64,000 nucleotides of DNA. It comes from Hevea brasiliensis (lineage: Eukaryota > Streptophyta > Magnoliopsida > Malpighiales > Euphorbiaceae). Position 1 is the first letter of the stretch. Every line of letters begins with the position of its first letter. A program made the position numbers and the translations under genes. Location of the stretch: the NCBI RefSeq assembly GCF_030052815.1, contig NC_079496.1:12167100-12231099 (forward strand), read 5' to 3'. Shown here piece by piece: positions 12,238 to 23,639 of this stretch. Under the pieces are notes generated by a model. It was not told the DNA's origin and did not search any database. It saw nothing but the letters and a program-made list of their open reading frames with translations.

Positions 12238-14096
12238 TATTACAAATAAAATATACATAATTATTGATAAGTATCCTATGCACTATCAAATTTTCTTATA
12301 TGACCTTAGCTAGATTTATATTAGAGGTAAATTATAATTCAGTCTTTTTTCTATTTTTAAAAAAAATTAAAAGGTTTATTTGTTCTTAATTACTTATTTT
12401 ATATTTTTATTTTAAAAAATAAAAGATTTATTTGATTTTTTTAAAGTTAAAGGGATTAATTGGACTCATAATACTTTAAAGACTTATATAATTATTTAGC
12501 ATAACTCAAAAGGTTTTTACCAAAATAAAATTGATAATCCATCTCTTTTTTACAATTTTAAATTCGTTTTCATATAAAATTAAATTTATATTATATACAA
12601 TCAATAAATAAATTATCTCAATCTCCCATCTTAAGCAAGAAATTATATTCATTCTATCCATCTATAGGTCAATTAGTTGCATATTATGAAAAACAAATCC
12701 ATGGGATGGTTTTAGCATCTTCACATATGAGAAGTTCAAATCTAAGACCTTCACCAATTATTTGCATTTGAATTTCCGTTTTAGCAGTGTTTAGTATAAA
12801 TGAATTCCATAAAATTTTATGAAATTCATTTGTAAATTTAAAATTTTAGTGTTTGGTTTAACTAAATATTCATTTGGAATTCTTAATAATTAATTTCATA
12901 GATTTTATTATAACCGAATGAAATTCCATGAAAATTAATAGAATTTGCACATGAATTCTAAATTTAAAATTATATATATTTTAAATGATAAAATTATTCT
13001 CTTATTATGTGTCATTTTATTTTATTTATTTCAAATATAAAATTCATTTCATTATATAAAATATATTAAATAAAAAAAATTATTTATAAATAAATTCTAT
13101 CATATAATTTATTTATAATTAAAATAAATTTTATCATAAAATTCAACTAAATAAGGTTTTGAAGTGTTTATCGAATAAATATTATTTCTTATATATTTTG
13201 GGCTAATTAAGTGTATTATTAATGACAAGAGTTGGGAAAAATTATAAATAGAATGAAATGGAAAGTAATCACATGGCATTTAAAAGGAGTCACATTCAAT
13301 TGGTTGGGAGACGAAATCATAAATAGATAATCGATAAGGCCTCGCATTTACAAGCCCTAAAATTTAGTTTGTTGCTCGTGAAAGGCTGGCTCCCATTTAA
13401 ATTGGGTAACGGCTGAAAGGACATGTTTCTTGGCATCCATCCATCCATCCCCAAATTTTAAAATATTTTCGATACAGTATTTCTTTATTCATAAAATTAT
13501 AATTTTTTTAAAAAATAAAAAGAATAAATTCACATAATTATGAGTTACAACGTAGCATACACGTATATAAACAGTTGATTTGATTTTAAATTAAATTGAA
13601 TTAATAAAATTTTGTATTAAAAATTAAAAATTTTAAAAATATAATTAAATCAATAATCGAATCGAATTGAATTAAATTAATAAATATTAATTTAATTCTT
13701 TTTAGTTTTATGAAAATAATTCAATTGAACTGATTAATTAAAATGATCAAAATTTATTAAATTTTAAAATTAAATAAATTAAATTAAATTAAATTAACTC
13801 AATTTAATTTATTTTTTTAATTCAAACTGAAAACCTACTCACTCCTGACAATATATGTACACTGAATGTAATGAATAATAACTGATCCACGTAATGTTAC
13901 TTCCTATCAAGAGGAATGGCTTTTGTTTTCTCAGTTGGTATTGCAAACTCCATTTATATAAATTGTTTTGAAATGGCATTTCGGTGGAATCACTTTTTTT
14001 TATTTTGAGTAGGCTAAAGGATGTTTGAAAATTATATAATAAAATAGTAATTTTACGTAAAATATCTTACATGGAATAATAATTTAAAAATAAACA

Positions 14097-14136
<40 letters not shown>

Positions 14137-16126
14137 TGGGCGGTCCAAAAATTTTATAATTACCTTGTATTTTTTTTTTAAACATTATAACTATATGTTT
14201 ATTTATATGTTTAATTATTATTTATTTATTATTTCATATTAAATGTTGTAATGAAATCACAATAATATTATATAATTTCTCTATTTGATAACTTTTATTA
14301 AGTAAACTTTGTGGCTGATCTAGATTTTTCAACAATATTTTGCGGCCCATTAACAATACAAACTATACAAAATGAAATATCATTATCATTTTTATTATGG
14401 GGTGTATACAATTCTTAAGATTTTAAAACCGAATAAGACCATACTAAATTAAATTCATTTTATTGTTTTAGTTGAATTTTAATTTATCACTAAAAATCTA
14501 ATGAGAAACATTTCAAATTCGTATTGAATTAAAATTAAATAAAAATTAATTTTATATATTTATTTTTTATAATATATATATATATGGATTACATATAATA
14601 TAATATTATCTTTCATTTTTATACTTTTTCTTAATAATTTTAGCTATTTAAGTCACCTTATTAATTATAACTAATCACGATACTATATAATGTGCTTAAT
14701 TCATAATTATATGTCTATTTTATGGTTAAAAATTATATAATTAAAAAATAATTAAATTTAATCTTCAATTATATATATGATTTATAGTTAAAATTATATA
14801 ATTAAGAAATAATTAAAAGATATACATTATACAACATATTATGTATTAACAATTAATATTAAAAATTTAATTAAATGATAATTTAATTCAATAGATATAA
14901 TTATATAAATTATCTCGAAAATCAAAATTTGAATGAAACTATTTTAAATTGGAATTAAGTACTCAAAATCGAGCTAAATCAGAACTAAAATATTAAAAAC
15001 TCAGATCAAAACTGTACCAAAATTTTAATTCAATTTGAATTCCTAAAAAAAAAAAAAAAATCCTAACTCAGAACCAGAGTCGCAGTCGTAATTTTGATCA
15101 TCAAGATCACGAAAATGAGGGAACAAGAGACGTAGAAATTAAGATTAACCATATAATCAATAAAAAAAAAATTAAAATTAAAGTCTTTTTTAAAAAAATC
15201 TTGTAAAATTAAGTGGCAAATAATGTATTGTTGAAATTCAGAATTAGTAAGATCAGATGGTTTGATGACCATTAATTTAAATAAATTATTAGTTATTTTA
15301 CTCGTGCATTTATGAATTATTTATTATTTTATTTTAATAATAATATAATTTAATATATATTTTTTATATTTCATATTTTTATAATTATAATATAAAATTT
15401 TAATTAATTATAATTTATTTCAAGTAAATAATAAATGATATAATTTTAGATTTGATAAAAGATATTAAAATGTACAATATTTAATTTTAAATTTTCAAAT
15501 TAATTGACTAGTATATCATTTTCTATTTTCTTTTTAATTAGTTGAAATATAATAATAAAAAGATAAATAAAGTAAAAAAAATATATCACGTGACAATTTT
15601 TAAAGTATTATTACTAAAATTTTTAACCTGTAAATATAAGAAATATTTTTAAAATATATATTCAAATTTTATTAATAATTTTCTTATGAATAATTTTATA
15701 TATATTATTTTTAAAAAAAAATAATCTTTTTTTAATCTAACTAAATTTAAAAATATATATTATTTTTTAAAAATATATAATTAATATGTTGAGTATAATT
15801 TTATAATGCTTGAAATTATAACTCTAAAAATTTTTAAATTTTTAAAAGATATTGTCAAAAAGAATTTTAGATAATAATTATTTTTTATATAAAATAAAAT
15901 TTTAATACTTAATATTTGAAAACACATTAAAACAAAATTGATATTTAATATAATAAATTAATTTTTTATATAAAAGAAATTCGCCCATAACAATTTTTTA
16001 AAATCTTCTTATCCACATAGGTAAAGGCCTTCAGAACAAGACACAACACGGCATCAAACCAAATTACCACAATTACTTTGTTCGGTTTTGGCCTTATATG
16101 CAATTAAATAATTATCTTAAGACCCC
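11252..16126. other. AT-rich spacer between the GDSL genes
   Basis: Apart from the GDSL promoter and a short mixed stretch near 12000, this is low-complexity AT-rich DNA. It contains dinucleotide runs (AT)14 at 12207-12234 and (TA)16 at 14101-14133. A self-complementary GAATTCCATAAAATTTTATGAAATTC-like region near 12802-12835 and AATTGAATTAAA-type degenerate repeats at 13570-13850 and 14400-15060 could be worn MITE or other repeat remnants, but I cannot define ends or target duplications. I see no coding region. Confidence 0.6.
11346..11355 (-). promoter_or_regulatory. TATA-box candidate of GDSL copy 1
   Basis: On the minus strand CTATAAAAAC lies about 100 bp upstream of the two candidate ATGs of the GDSL gene, a normal distance for a plant core promoter with a short leader. 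The paralogue has an equivalent site. Confidence 0.55.
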
Positions 16127-16199
16127 GCCGGGATAGCATAGTTGGGAGAGCGTGGGACTAAAGTTCTAAAGGTCGCGTGTTCGATCTACGCTCACCGCA
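16127..16199 (+). pseudogene. tRNA-Phe pseudogene (anticodon position AAA)
   Basis: 73 nt, exactly collinear with the intact tRNA-Phe at 17475-17547. Substitutions affect the acceptor stem (GCCGGGA for GCGGGGA), the D arm (TAGCAT for TAGCTC), the anticodon arm (GGGACTAAAGTTCTA for CAGACTGAAGATCTG) and the T arm (GATCTAC for GATCCAC). The anticodon triplet aligned with GAA is AAA. Several changes break stem pairs and the B box, so it is most likely a dead copy. It lies just downstream of the GDSL copy 2 stop codon, on the opposite strand. Confidence 0.8.
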
Positions 16200-16380
16200 T
16201 TTCTCTTATTTTTGGCCAACAACACAATTTTCAGTTTTTTTAACTTCATAGTTGTCAATTTGATTGCATTTTAGCTTTTAAATTTCAATGTTAAACACTC
16301 TTTCCCTTAAATATTTTACTAACTATACTAACTATTGCTGAATCCTTTCCATTTTCTCTTGATGCAAGCAAGTCTAAAGC

Positions 16381-17479
16381 TTAAACTGTCACCAGCTTCC
16401 TCACATTCATGGGAAATGTATACTGTGAAGGCCCATCAAAAAGAGTATCTACAAGAATACGAGCAGTTGCCTCTGTTGGATGAAACAAATCCCAGAATGC
16501 ATGATCTTTTCTGTTGGTGCAATATGTAGCTATGGGTAAACATGGCACATTAGCTTTTAGGGTCCCAAGCCCACAACAGGCAGCTTTTACCTCTGTAAAC
16601 CCTGAAACAACAACAACAAAAGAATTACCACCATTAGGTTAAGTCAATTATTGGTAATTAAGAAATTAATGTTGTAATATAGGTGTATAATTGTACCATA
16701 TGTGGCTGGTTTTTGAATGATGTTTTCAAACATGGCATAGGAGTCAAAATAGGAGTAAGAAACACCCTTGAGTTGTGAATTCAATTCTTGCAACAATGAT
16801 TTTAGCCTTTGATTATACATAACAACCATAGAATTAATTTCTTCATTGCAAGCTCCTGTTTTGCTCTTCATCCTTCGTGATGGAGTACATCCAATTGGCC
16901 CAACCCCAGAAACAAAAAACTTGCGACCACCATCATCATATATTTTCTGCCAAAAATCATACATTTGATTGATAATAAAAAAAAAATTAGGTGTGCCTAT
17001 TACAAAATTGATTTTATACGAGAAAAAATTTAATAACTGTTAAATCAAAATTTTATATTTAAATTCATACACTCATTTTATTCTGTATAAATTTTAATAT
17101 AAATATTTAATTTAATCATGATTAAATTCACTTTCTACACCTTATGAAATTTAAATAGTTAAGTAATAAAAAATATAAAGATTACCTTTATTAGTTGTTT
17201 TAATGAAAGAATCATCAAATCCACATATTCTTGAGGGGAGCTCTTGTTGGGATCGGATGAATTAGAGTAACCGAAGATGTCATTGCTGCCGATCACTAAA
17301 GCAAAAAGGGATTTAGATAATAAATTTTGTGCAGCAGATGATCCCAGCTTCTGCAACAGCTCTCCATACACCAATTCATAGTCACCTACTTGCTGCGTCA
17401 AGGGCATGGATTGTGCCTAATAAAAAAGCCAAAAAAACATCAATTATATGTTAAAAACGAAAATAGAGCATCAAGCGGG

Positions 17480-17522
<43 letters not shown>

Positions 17523-18873
17523 GCGTGTTCGATCCACGCTCACCGCATTTGTATCTTTTTTTCTTTTTTCAACCTTTTGAGCTCTAGCTTTGGCAGATGA
17601 TGTTTAGTTTTGGCTTCACTTACAAGAGTTTGATCTGTGCCATTGAAGATTCCAGCACCGCCAGAGGCAAAGCTGACGCCAGTCATGAAGGTGGAGGCAT
17701 TCTTGGATGAGAGGGATAGATATGGCGGTGAAGTAGGCAAGCCCACTTTCTCAGCTGCCAACCATTAAGCCCAACATTAGGCTATCAATTGTCAAACAAA
17801 AAGCACACCCACACGGAACATGACAACTCATACGGTGCAAAAATTATAATTCACAAAATTAATAAATAACTATTTTTATTTGCATGTAAATCACTCATTA
17901 GTTTATCATTTTATGTAAATTTATCTGCATAGAATTGCAGCCATACCATAAAATTATTTCAATATTTGTTGTATTCAATATTAAAAAAAAAAAAAAATTG
18001 ATCCAATGGATTGGCTTCTCACTTGTTTATTGTTTTTTGTTAGTAAAGAAAAGGCTAGAAGTTGAAAGGGCAACATATACAGTTGAGGAATCACAATTAC
18101 TTGTAGCATAAAGGCTAAAAGCTGGAACAATCTCATAAAACAGACCTTTACTCAATGAATGCAGATCACTTCAAAGGTCAAACTTTCATATCAGCAAGCT
18201 TTGTTTATTTATATATAAATTCAATTGATTGTTAAAGTCTGTAATTAATGAACATATCATATTCATTATAGTCTATCTAATCTTAGAGATTCTTATAGAA
18301 GAATTATGGAAAATAAATACATGCATCATTCAAATCAATTAGATTTTCTCTAAACCATTGGATTCACATATGTTCTAATTAGACACGCAACTCAAACATA
18401 TATGCAAGGTTTACCAGTTGGAATTTTTAGCCATAAAATTATCAAAAATAATAGAAGAAAACAAAAAAAATATATATATTAGCAACAAAAGTTGAAGAAA
18501 TGAGAGATCAAATAATGAGAAAAATGGCCTAAAAAAGGTGGGGATGATTTGGAGCATTATGAGGCTTTTTAGAGGTAAGAAAGAAAGAAAGAAACAGCTG
18601 CAGGAAGCTTAGTAGCTAATACTGACCAAGAAAATCTGCGGCGTTCTTGCCATTGCTAAACCTTCCGGTGGCTTTCTTGGTAGGAAAATCGATACCGTTG
18701 TGAGGAAAATTTGCTTTGGCAAGAGACAGTGGAAGGTAATTGTTGTTGCCCACGTCCACAAGGGAGTCGCCGAAAACGAACACAGCCGGCACCATTTGAG
18801 CCGTTGAGAGCTTGAAGGTCAACAGAATACAAGAAAACATGAAGAAATTCAACACAAAAGTTTTGGTAGCCAT
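16381..18873 (-). CDS. GDSL-type esterase/lipase (SGNH hydrolase), tandem copy 2
   Basis: Paralogue of the 9419-11251 gene with the same five-exon plan: 18873-18627, 17754-17624, 17416-17186, 16946-16697, 16601-16381, giving 359 residues. An N-terminal signal peptide ends near STAQ, followed by block [15 protein letters not shown] (Ser), block [14 protein letters not shown] (Asn) and block [11 protein letters not shown] (Asp/His). The frame is intact and all introns have GT..AG ends. Intron 2 (17417-17623) is 207 bp against 97 bp in copy 1, and the excess holds a tRNA-Phe gene on the opposite strand. Intron 4 is 95 bp and, unlike in copy 1, is not a multiple of three. A TATA-like element is about 90 bp upstream of the ATG. 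Substrate unknown; probably extracellular. Confidence 0.93.
17475..17547 (+). tRNA. tRNA-Phe (GAA), inside antisense intron 2 of GDSL copy 2
   Basis: Starts GCGGGGATAGCTCAGTTGGG (A box TAGCTCAGTTGG) and ends with a T arm GTGTTCGATCCAC (B box) and TCACCGC-A. The anticodon loop is CTGAAGA, giving anticodon GAA for phenylalanine. The length is 73 nt with discriminator A and no encoded CCA or intron. It matches the plant tRNA-Phe sequence as I recall it, including the one known acceptor mismatch. CAA lies immediately upstream, as is common at plant tRNA start sites, and a T-run (TCTTTTTTTC) lies about 10 nt downstream as a Pol III terminator. It is read on the strand opposite to the host gene. 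Confidence 0.95.
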
Positions 18874-18962
18874 TAATGGAAGTGTAACAGAAGCTCCCTA
18901 CAAACTGAAAAGTGTGTCGTTGGTCTATGGCTTGAAGGAGCAATGAAGGGTTAGTGTTAATG

Positions 18963-18971
18963 GTTATATAG
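18963..18971 (-). promoter_or_regulatory. TATA-box candidate of GDSL copy 2
   Basis: Minus strand CTATATAAC about 90 bp upstream of the GDSL copy 2 start codon, at the position equivalent to the TATA-like site of copy 1. Confidence 0.55.
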
Positions 18972-21900
18972 AGGATTAGGATTTGATGGAAGTCTACATT
19001 GTTTTTGAGTGTGAAAGGCGAGAGCTGTTTTTGAAGGAAAATATAATAATAATAAAAAAATAAATTTTAGTAATTAAAGAAAAAAAAGGACTAATTACGT
19101 GGAATTTTGGTAATAGAAGAACACTGATTCAATCTTAATTTATTGTTTGGAATTAATTTATTATTTTTCATATTTAGAATATGAAATATTAACTAATTGA
19201 TGCTAGAATTTCCCCATTTCCTAACAAAAAAGGAATTTTGACGTCAGCTGTGGGGGCACCGTCCCATTCTCAACCCAATTTCTAATGACAACGACAAATG
19301 AAGGCTGATTACTGATTTCCCTTCCATTCTTGATTCTCCTCCTGCACTTACTTATTTTTTCCAGCAGCCAACAGTAACCATGTTTTTTTCCTGCCTGAAA
19401 ACTGTTTGGGCACTTCACTTACTTATTTTTAATTGGTACAGAATCATGGACCCTTCTAAAATTCCAACTAGAGTCTCACTTTTCGTGCAGTCTTTCTCCT
19501 TTTCAACTATGGTTATAACTTTTCTCAAACCTTTTTGGGATGAATCTGAGACTGCTAAGAGAATAAAATATTCAGATGGAGAACCTATAAGGCACAACAA
19601 TTCATTTGATTTGCTCGGCTTCTTGGGTTCATGGAATTTTGTTTTGGAAGCACATGCTTGAAAAATTAAATTAGGATTCTTAAACATATCAACTAATGTT
19701 TATTCTTATCATCTAGCAATTATCAATTTTGACAGGAAATTTGTACTTTTAGGGAGTGACAGAATGTTTAATATTTTGATTTTAATTAAAATAATATCTC
19801 TCATTTAAAGGTTTAAAGCGATAATTCATAAAAAATTATTATTTTAATTTTTAAAAATTTTAAAAAGTTAATAAAAATTATATTTTTATTTTTATATTTA
19901 ATAATTAATTTAATTATTATTTTTATCAAATATTTTTAGATGACAATTAAATATTAATAATTAATAACTAAATGTTAATAATAAATAAAATAATTGATAA
20001 TAATTAATATTACCAAATAGAGCTTATTCCAAAACATTTTTGGTGTGAAAAGGGTCAATCTTGGCTGCAAATCAACCTTCCTGTTATGGGTATTTCTAGT
20101 TTTTTTTTTTTTTAATCCATTTTTCTTTTTGTGCTTTGTAATTCAACTATCGGGAAAAATGATTCAAATCTACAATAATTAGCAATATAGTGCAATTTCC
20201 TGCAGGTTGCCACGTACCGACTGGTTGGAAAGTTGATGATTTCCAGAAGTTGCCATTGTATTTGACTTGGCAATTTAAATTTGCAATTGGGCCACATCTC
20301 TATTATAGATTTTGCTCACTAAATTACCACATTTGATGGTTCTCCATGATATTGGTGGAGAAATGCATCCACGTAGCTGTGTTATGTAGTCTTGGGCATT
20401 GGCTCATTTGTAACAGAAAGTATAACAGGTTTATCGCATTTGATGTCCTCCAATCATGCTTATGACGCCGTGTTGGTTTTATATCCTTACCCTTCTCTGC
20501 AGAAATGGCCAGCCAGTCCCATTGTAATAAATTGACACGGTTTGTATCCCAGACAGAAAATGACTGCCAATTCTTCTTCTTCAAGTGTGAAAATATCAGT
20601 CTTTGTCCATTTCAGGCCACGAACTTCAACAATAGGGACACTTAAAATTTTCAAATTTTGAATGATTGCGACCGTAGAGGTAGCAATCAAATCCTGTGGA
20701 CGGTATTACATATCGACCTGCTCAAGTTCAATCCAGCCAATTTCAGTTGGCAATGAAAATTGATAAATGCACTAGTCTTTTTCAAGGAGTTCTTCTTTTT
20801 CCAGGAAAATGATATCCATAGTTAACACCTGGAGTAAATTCTGTTCCAGAAACAACTTAGGCTATACCTCAGTCGTTCATAGAATAAGTTAAGGACATAG
20901 ACTGAGGTCTTGGGATCAATTTAAAAAAGCAAAATAATTAGATAAACGAGGATAATGGGCTAGCATGTTCCACCCTCTAAAATTTTAAATTTAAATTGAG
21001 GGTATATTGAATTTGAGCATTATCTTTATTAAACACTCACATATAATCCTAAAAAATTTTTAACAAAAGTTTAAAACCTTATTTATTAATTTAATTAAAC
21101 AAAAAATTTAATAAACTCATATCCTAAAAATTAAAATTTTTTTATTAACTAATTAAAATAAAAAAATAAATGACATATTTTTTAAATTTTTATTTAAATA
21201 ATAAAAATTACATTTTAAAAAAACTTAAATCAATAGTAAAATATATTAAAAGATTTATATCTATCACTTAGCTTCCTTAAATTTAAATGCAAAAAATTTT
21301 ACATCCATCATTAAAGGCTTATATTTATATGTTATTGCGTCCCTCACCGTCACTAGCCTCTTACATTTATAGGTTGCGTCCGTCACTAAGTTATACATTT
21401 AATCTTACAGACAACCCAATTTACAAACCAAATAATATCGAAATTTCACAAGGAAATATTTCCTCACAACTATGTAAACCCACCATTCAATTTATGGTAG
21501 CTTTAAGAAATCAGAATCATGCACCACCGTCTTATCTAACTCCATCCAGTATTCCCTGTATCAGCGTTCAGTATGGTAGTGGTACTCACTACTTACTAAC
21601 ACTAACCAACCAGGGAGTCAATTCAATTCATCACCACTGAGCACTCAAGAAAGCCATCAGCAAAGCCACATGCGCTTCTCAATGAAATACCTGATGTAAA
21701 AACTCAAGCTACCCAGCAAAAAATAAGTTTTAAAGCACTGCTTACGCATGGTTCATAAACAATTGAAATTTATACCTGCAATTGCAAGGAATTGATTGGT
21801 GAATTAATTGTTCGACTTCTATGTAACATTCAACATTGGACACAGGATTCAACTTCCATTCCGCAGAGATGGAAGTCTGCCCCATAACTGGAACTTCAGA

Positions 21901-23515
21901 CATCGTCCCTGGAGACTCATCTTGTCTTTGCCCAATGATCCAGGATTTTAGGGAACTAACCTTCCCGGCTATGCAGCATTCTTGGTGGGCCTGACCTCTT
22001 CACAGAAAGAGAAACATAGTGTCAGGAAACGTACTGCATTATGGATAAGGCCATATCCCCAGCTCCGCTGACTAATATTTGACTAAACCAACATTATTGA
22101 ATTATATAATTATGATTGATAGACACCAACGTTACTATTCAATTTAATTTTTGTACCGGTGGACTTCTGCATAAGACCCACATTTCAAATGCGTAAATGT
22201 TGGTTGGTAAGAATGCTCTGCAGTTTAGACCCGAAAAAACAAAAGAATGCTCTACAGGTAGATATTGTGATGGATGGTTTGTTCCCAGTCGCTTGGGCTT
22301 TCTGCTGAGGTTGATGGTGTTAGTTGGTACCACTCTTTTTCTAATTTTGAAAGGAGGGACAAGAAGTCATCTATTTAACTTTCGCAGATTATTGTAACTA
22401 CTAAGATTAGTGTTTTAACTGCAAAAATTCCATTTTCCCCAAAGACAAAAATCTTTTCTTTTTCCATGTTCGTTGACAAAATTTCACTCTCTTCCCAAAG
22501 TAAACAATCAGATTCCAACATTATCAATAAAAGTCACGGCCTCAAAAAAAGCATAAATAAATTTCTCGTTACACTTCTTTGCCGGAAAAGGACATAAAAT
22601 ATGGCATCACTCAGGCTGGTGGACCAGCACCTATTCTCAAGTGCATAATTTCAAACATTGCACCATTTTTGGTTCGTAAATTAAAGCTTAGTTTTGGTTT
22701 TCATCTGATCATTTTACCTCCAGCAACTCTTTCAACAACTCTCTGAACTATCCTTAGTTTGTTGTCTATGCGGAATGATTTACAATTTTGAGTAGAGTGC
22801 CATAAATTTGAAATGACTCAAAGCCTGAGAATCTGTAGTTCTCAAAATCCTGTATTTGCAATACTACAAACTAATGAACACAATTTTCAAAAATCATAAT
22901 AATAATTATAATGATGATGATTGAATCATGCACACATGAAAAAATTTTTATCTAAAGGAGTCAAATGGTTGATAGTCCATTAAATTCTCAGAACATGCTT
23001 CAACATGATTTAAAGTTGTGCAACCCTTGTCATTAGGAGAACCAAATGAACCGCTAAATAGCATGCCACAAGGCATTAAGGAACTACTCATCTAAAATAG
23101 ATGCAAATGGGGATTTCTCGTTTTAATGGTACTGAGATAAGCTAAAGAAAAATAAAATATGCCAGTATTATAATTAAATATTGTACTCAACTTCTCTTTT
23201 GCAACAACTACCGACTTGAAACCAAATCTCTTTTGCAACAACTACCCGCTTGAAACCAAACTTGCCCTCTAGACTTCTGAGTTTCATCATCATCATCTCA
23301 ATGTCCTAGATTAATTGACAGAGGATTCAGGACATCATATTGGATCAGTGCCAGATTCAACATAAAGTGGGTAGGGATAAATATGTTCCTCTTCAGGTTG
23401 TCTGCCAAAAACTCTGAATAATGCAAGTTGAGGCTAACTGACATCATATTATATTCATGCTCGAATGACAAGCACAAGAATCATTGTGTCGGACAAAAGT
23501 TGAATTCAACATATG
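18972..23515. other. Spacer with unrecognised mixed-composition stretches
   Basis: AT-rich around 19750-20000 and 20950-21280. More balanced stretches at 19200-19700, 20040-20900 and 21640-22400 contain short open frames on both strands. One example is a minus-strand stretch near 20690-20490 containing IVEVRGLKWTKTDIFTLEEE. Another is a minus-strand piece near 21950-21780 that reads WKLNPVSNVECYIEVEQ before a GT. They look like decayed coding or transposon sequence, but I cannot assign a family. No RNA gene is seen. Confidence 0.45.
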
Positions 23516-23639
23516 CTAAATTTGTAAGAGAACGGGAGAACGAGTGAGAGTCACTGAGTGAACTTCAAGAACAAATCCATTCTTAAGGGACAAGCATTGG
23601 CACCTTTGATTCATACAAAATTGGACTCTACATTTAATG

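Noticed and set aside
20487..20690. Minus-strand frame containing IVEVRGLKWTKTDIFTLEEE
   Set aside because: It looks protein-like and could be a decayed gene, but I cannot name a family or connect it to other exons.
21780..22060. Possible minus-strand exon (WKLNPVSNVECYIEVEQ) before a GT
   Set aside because: No family recognised, no acceptor-side partner exon found, and stops upstream; not enough to call a gene.
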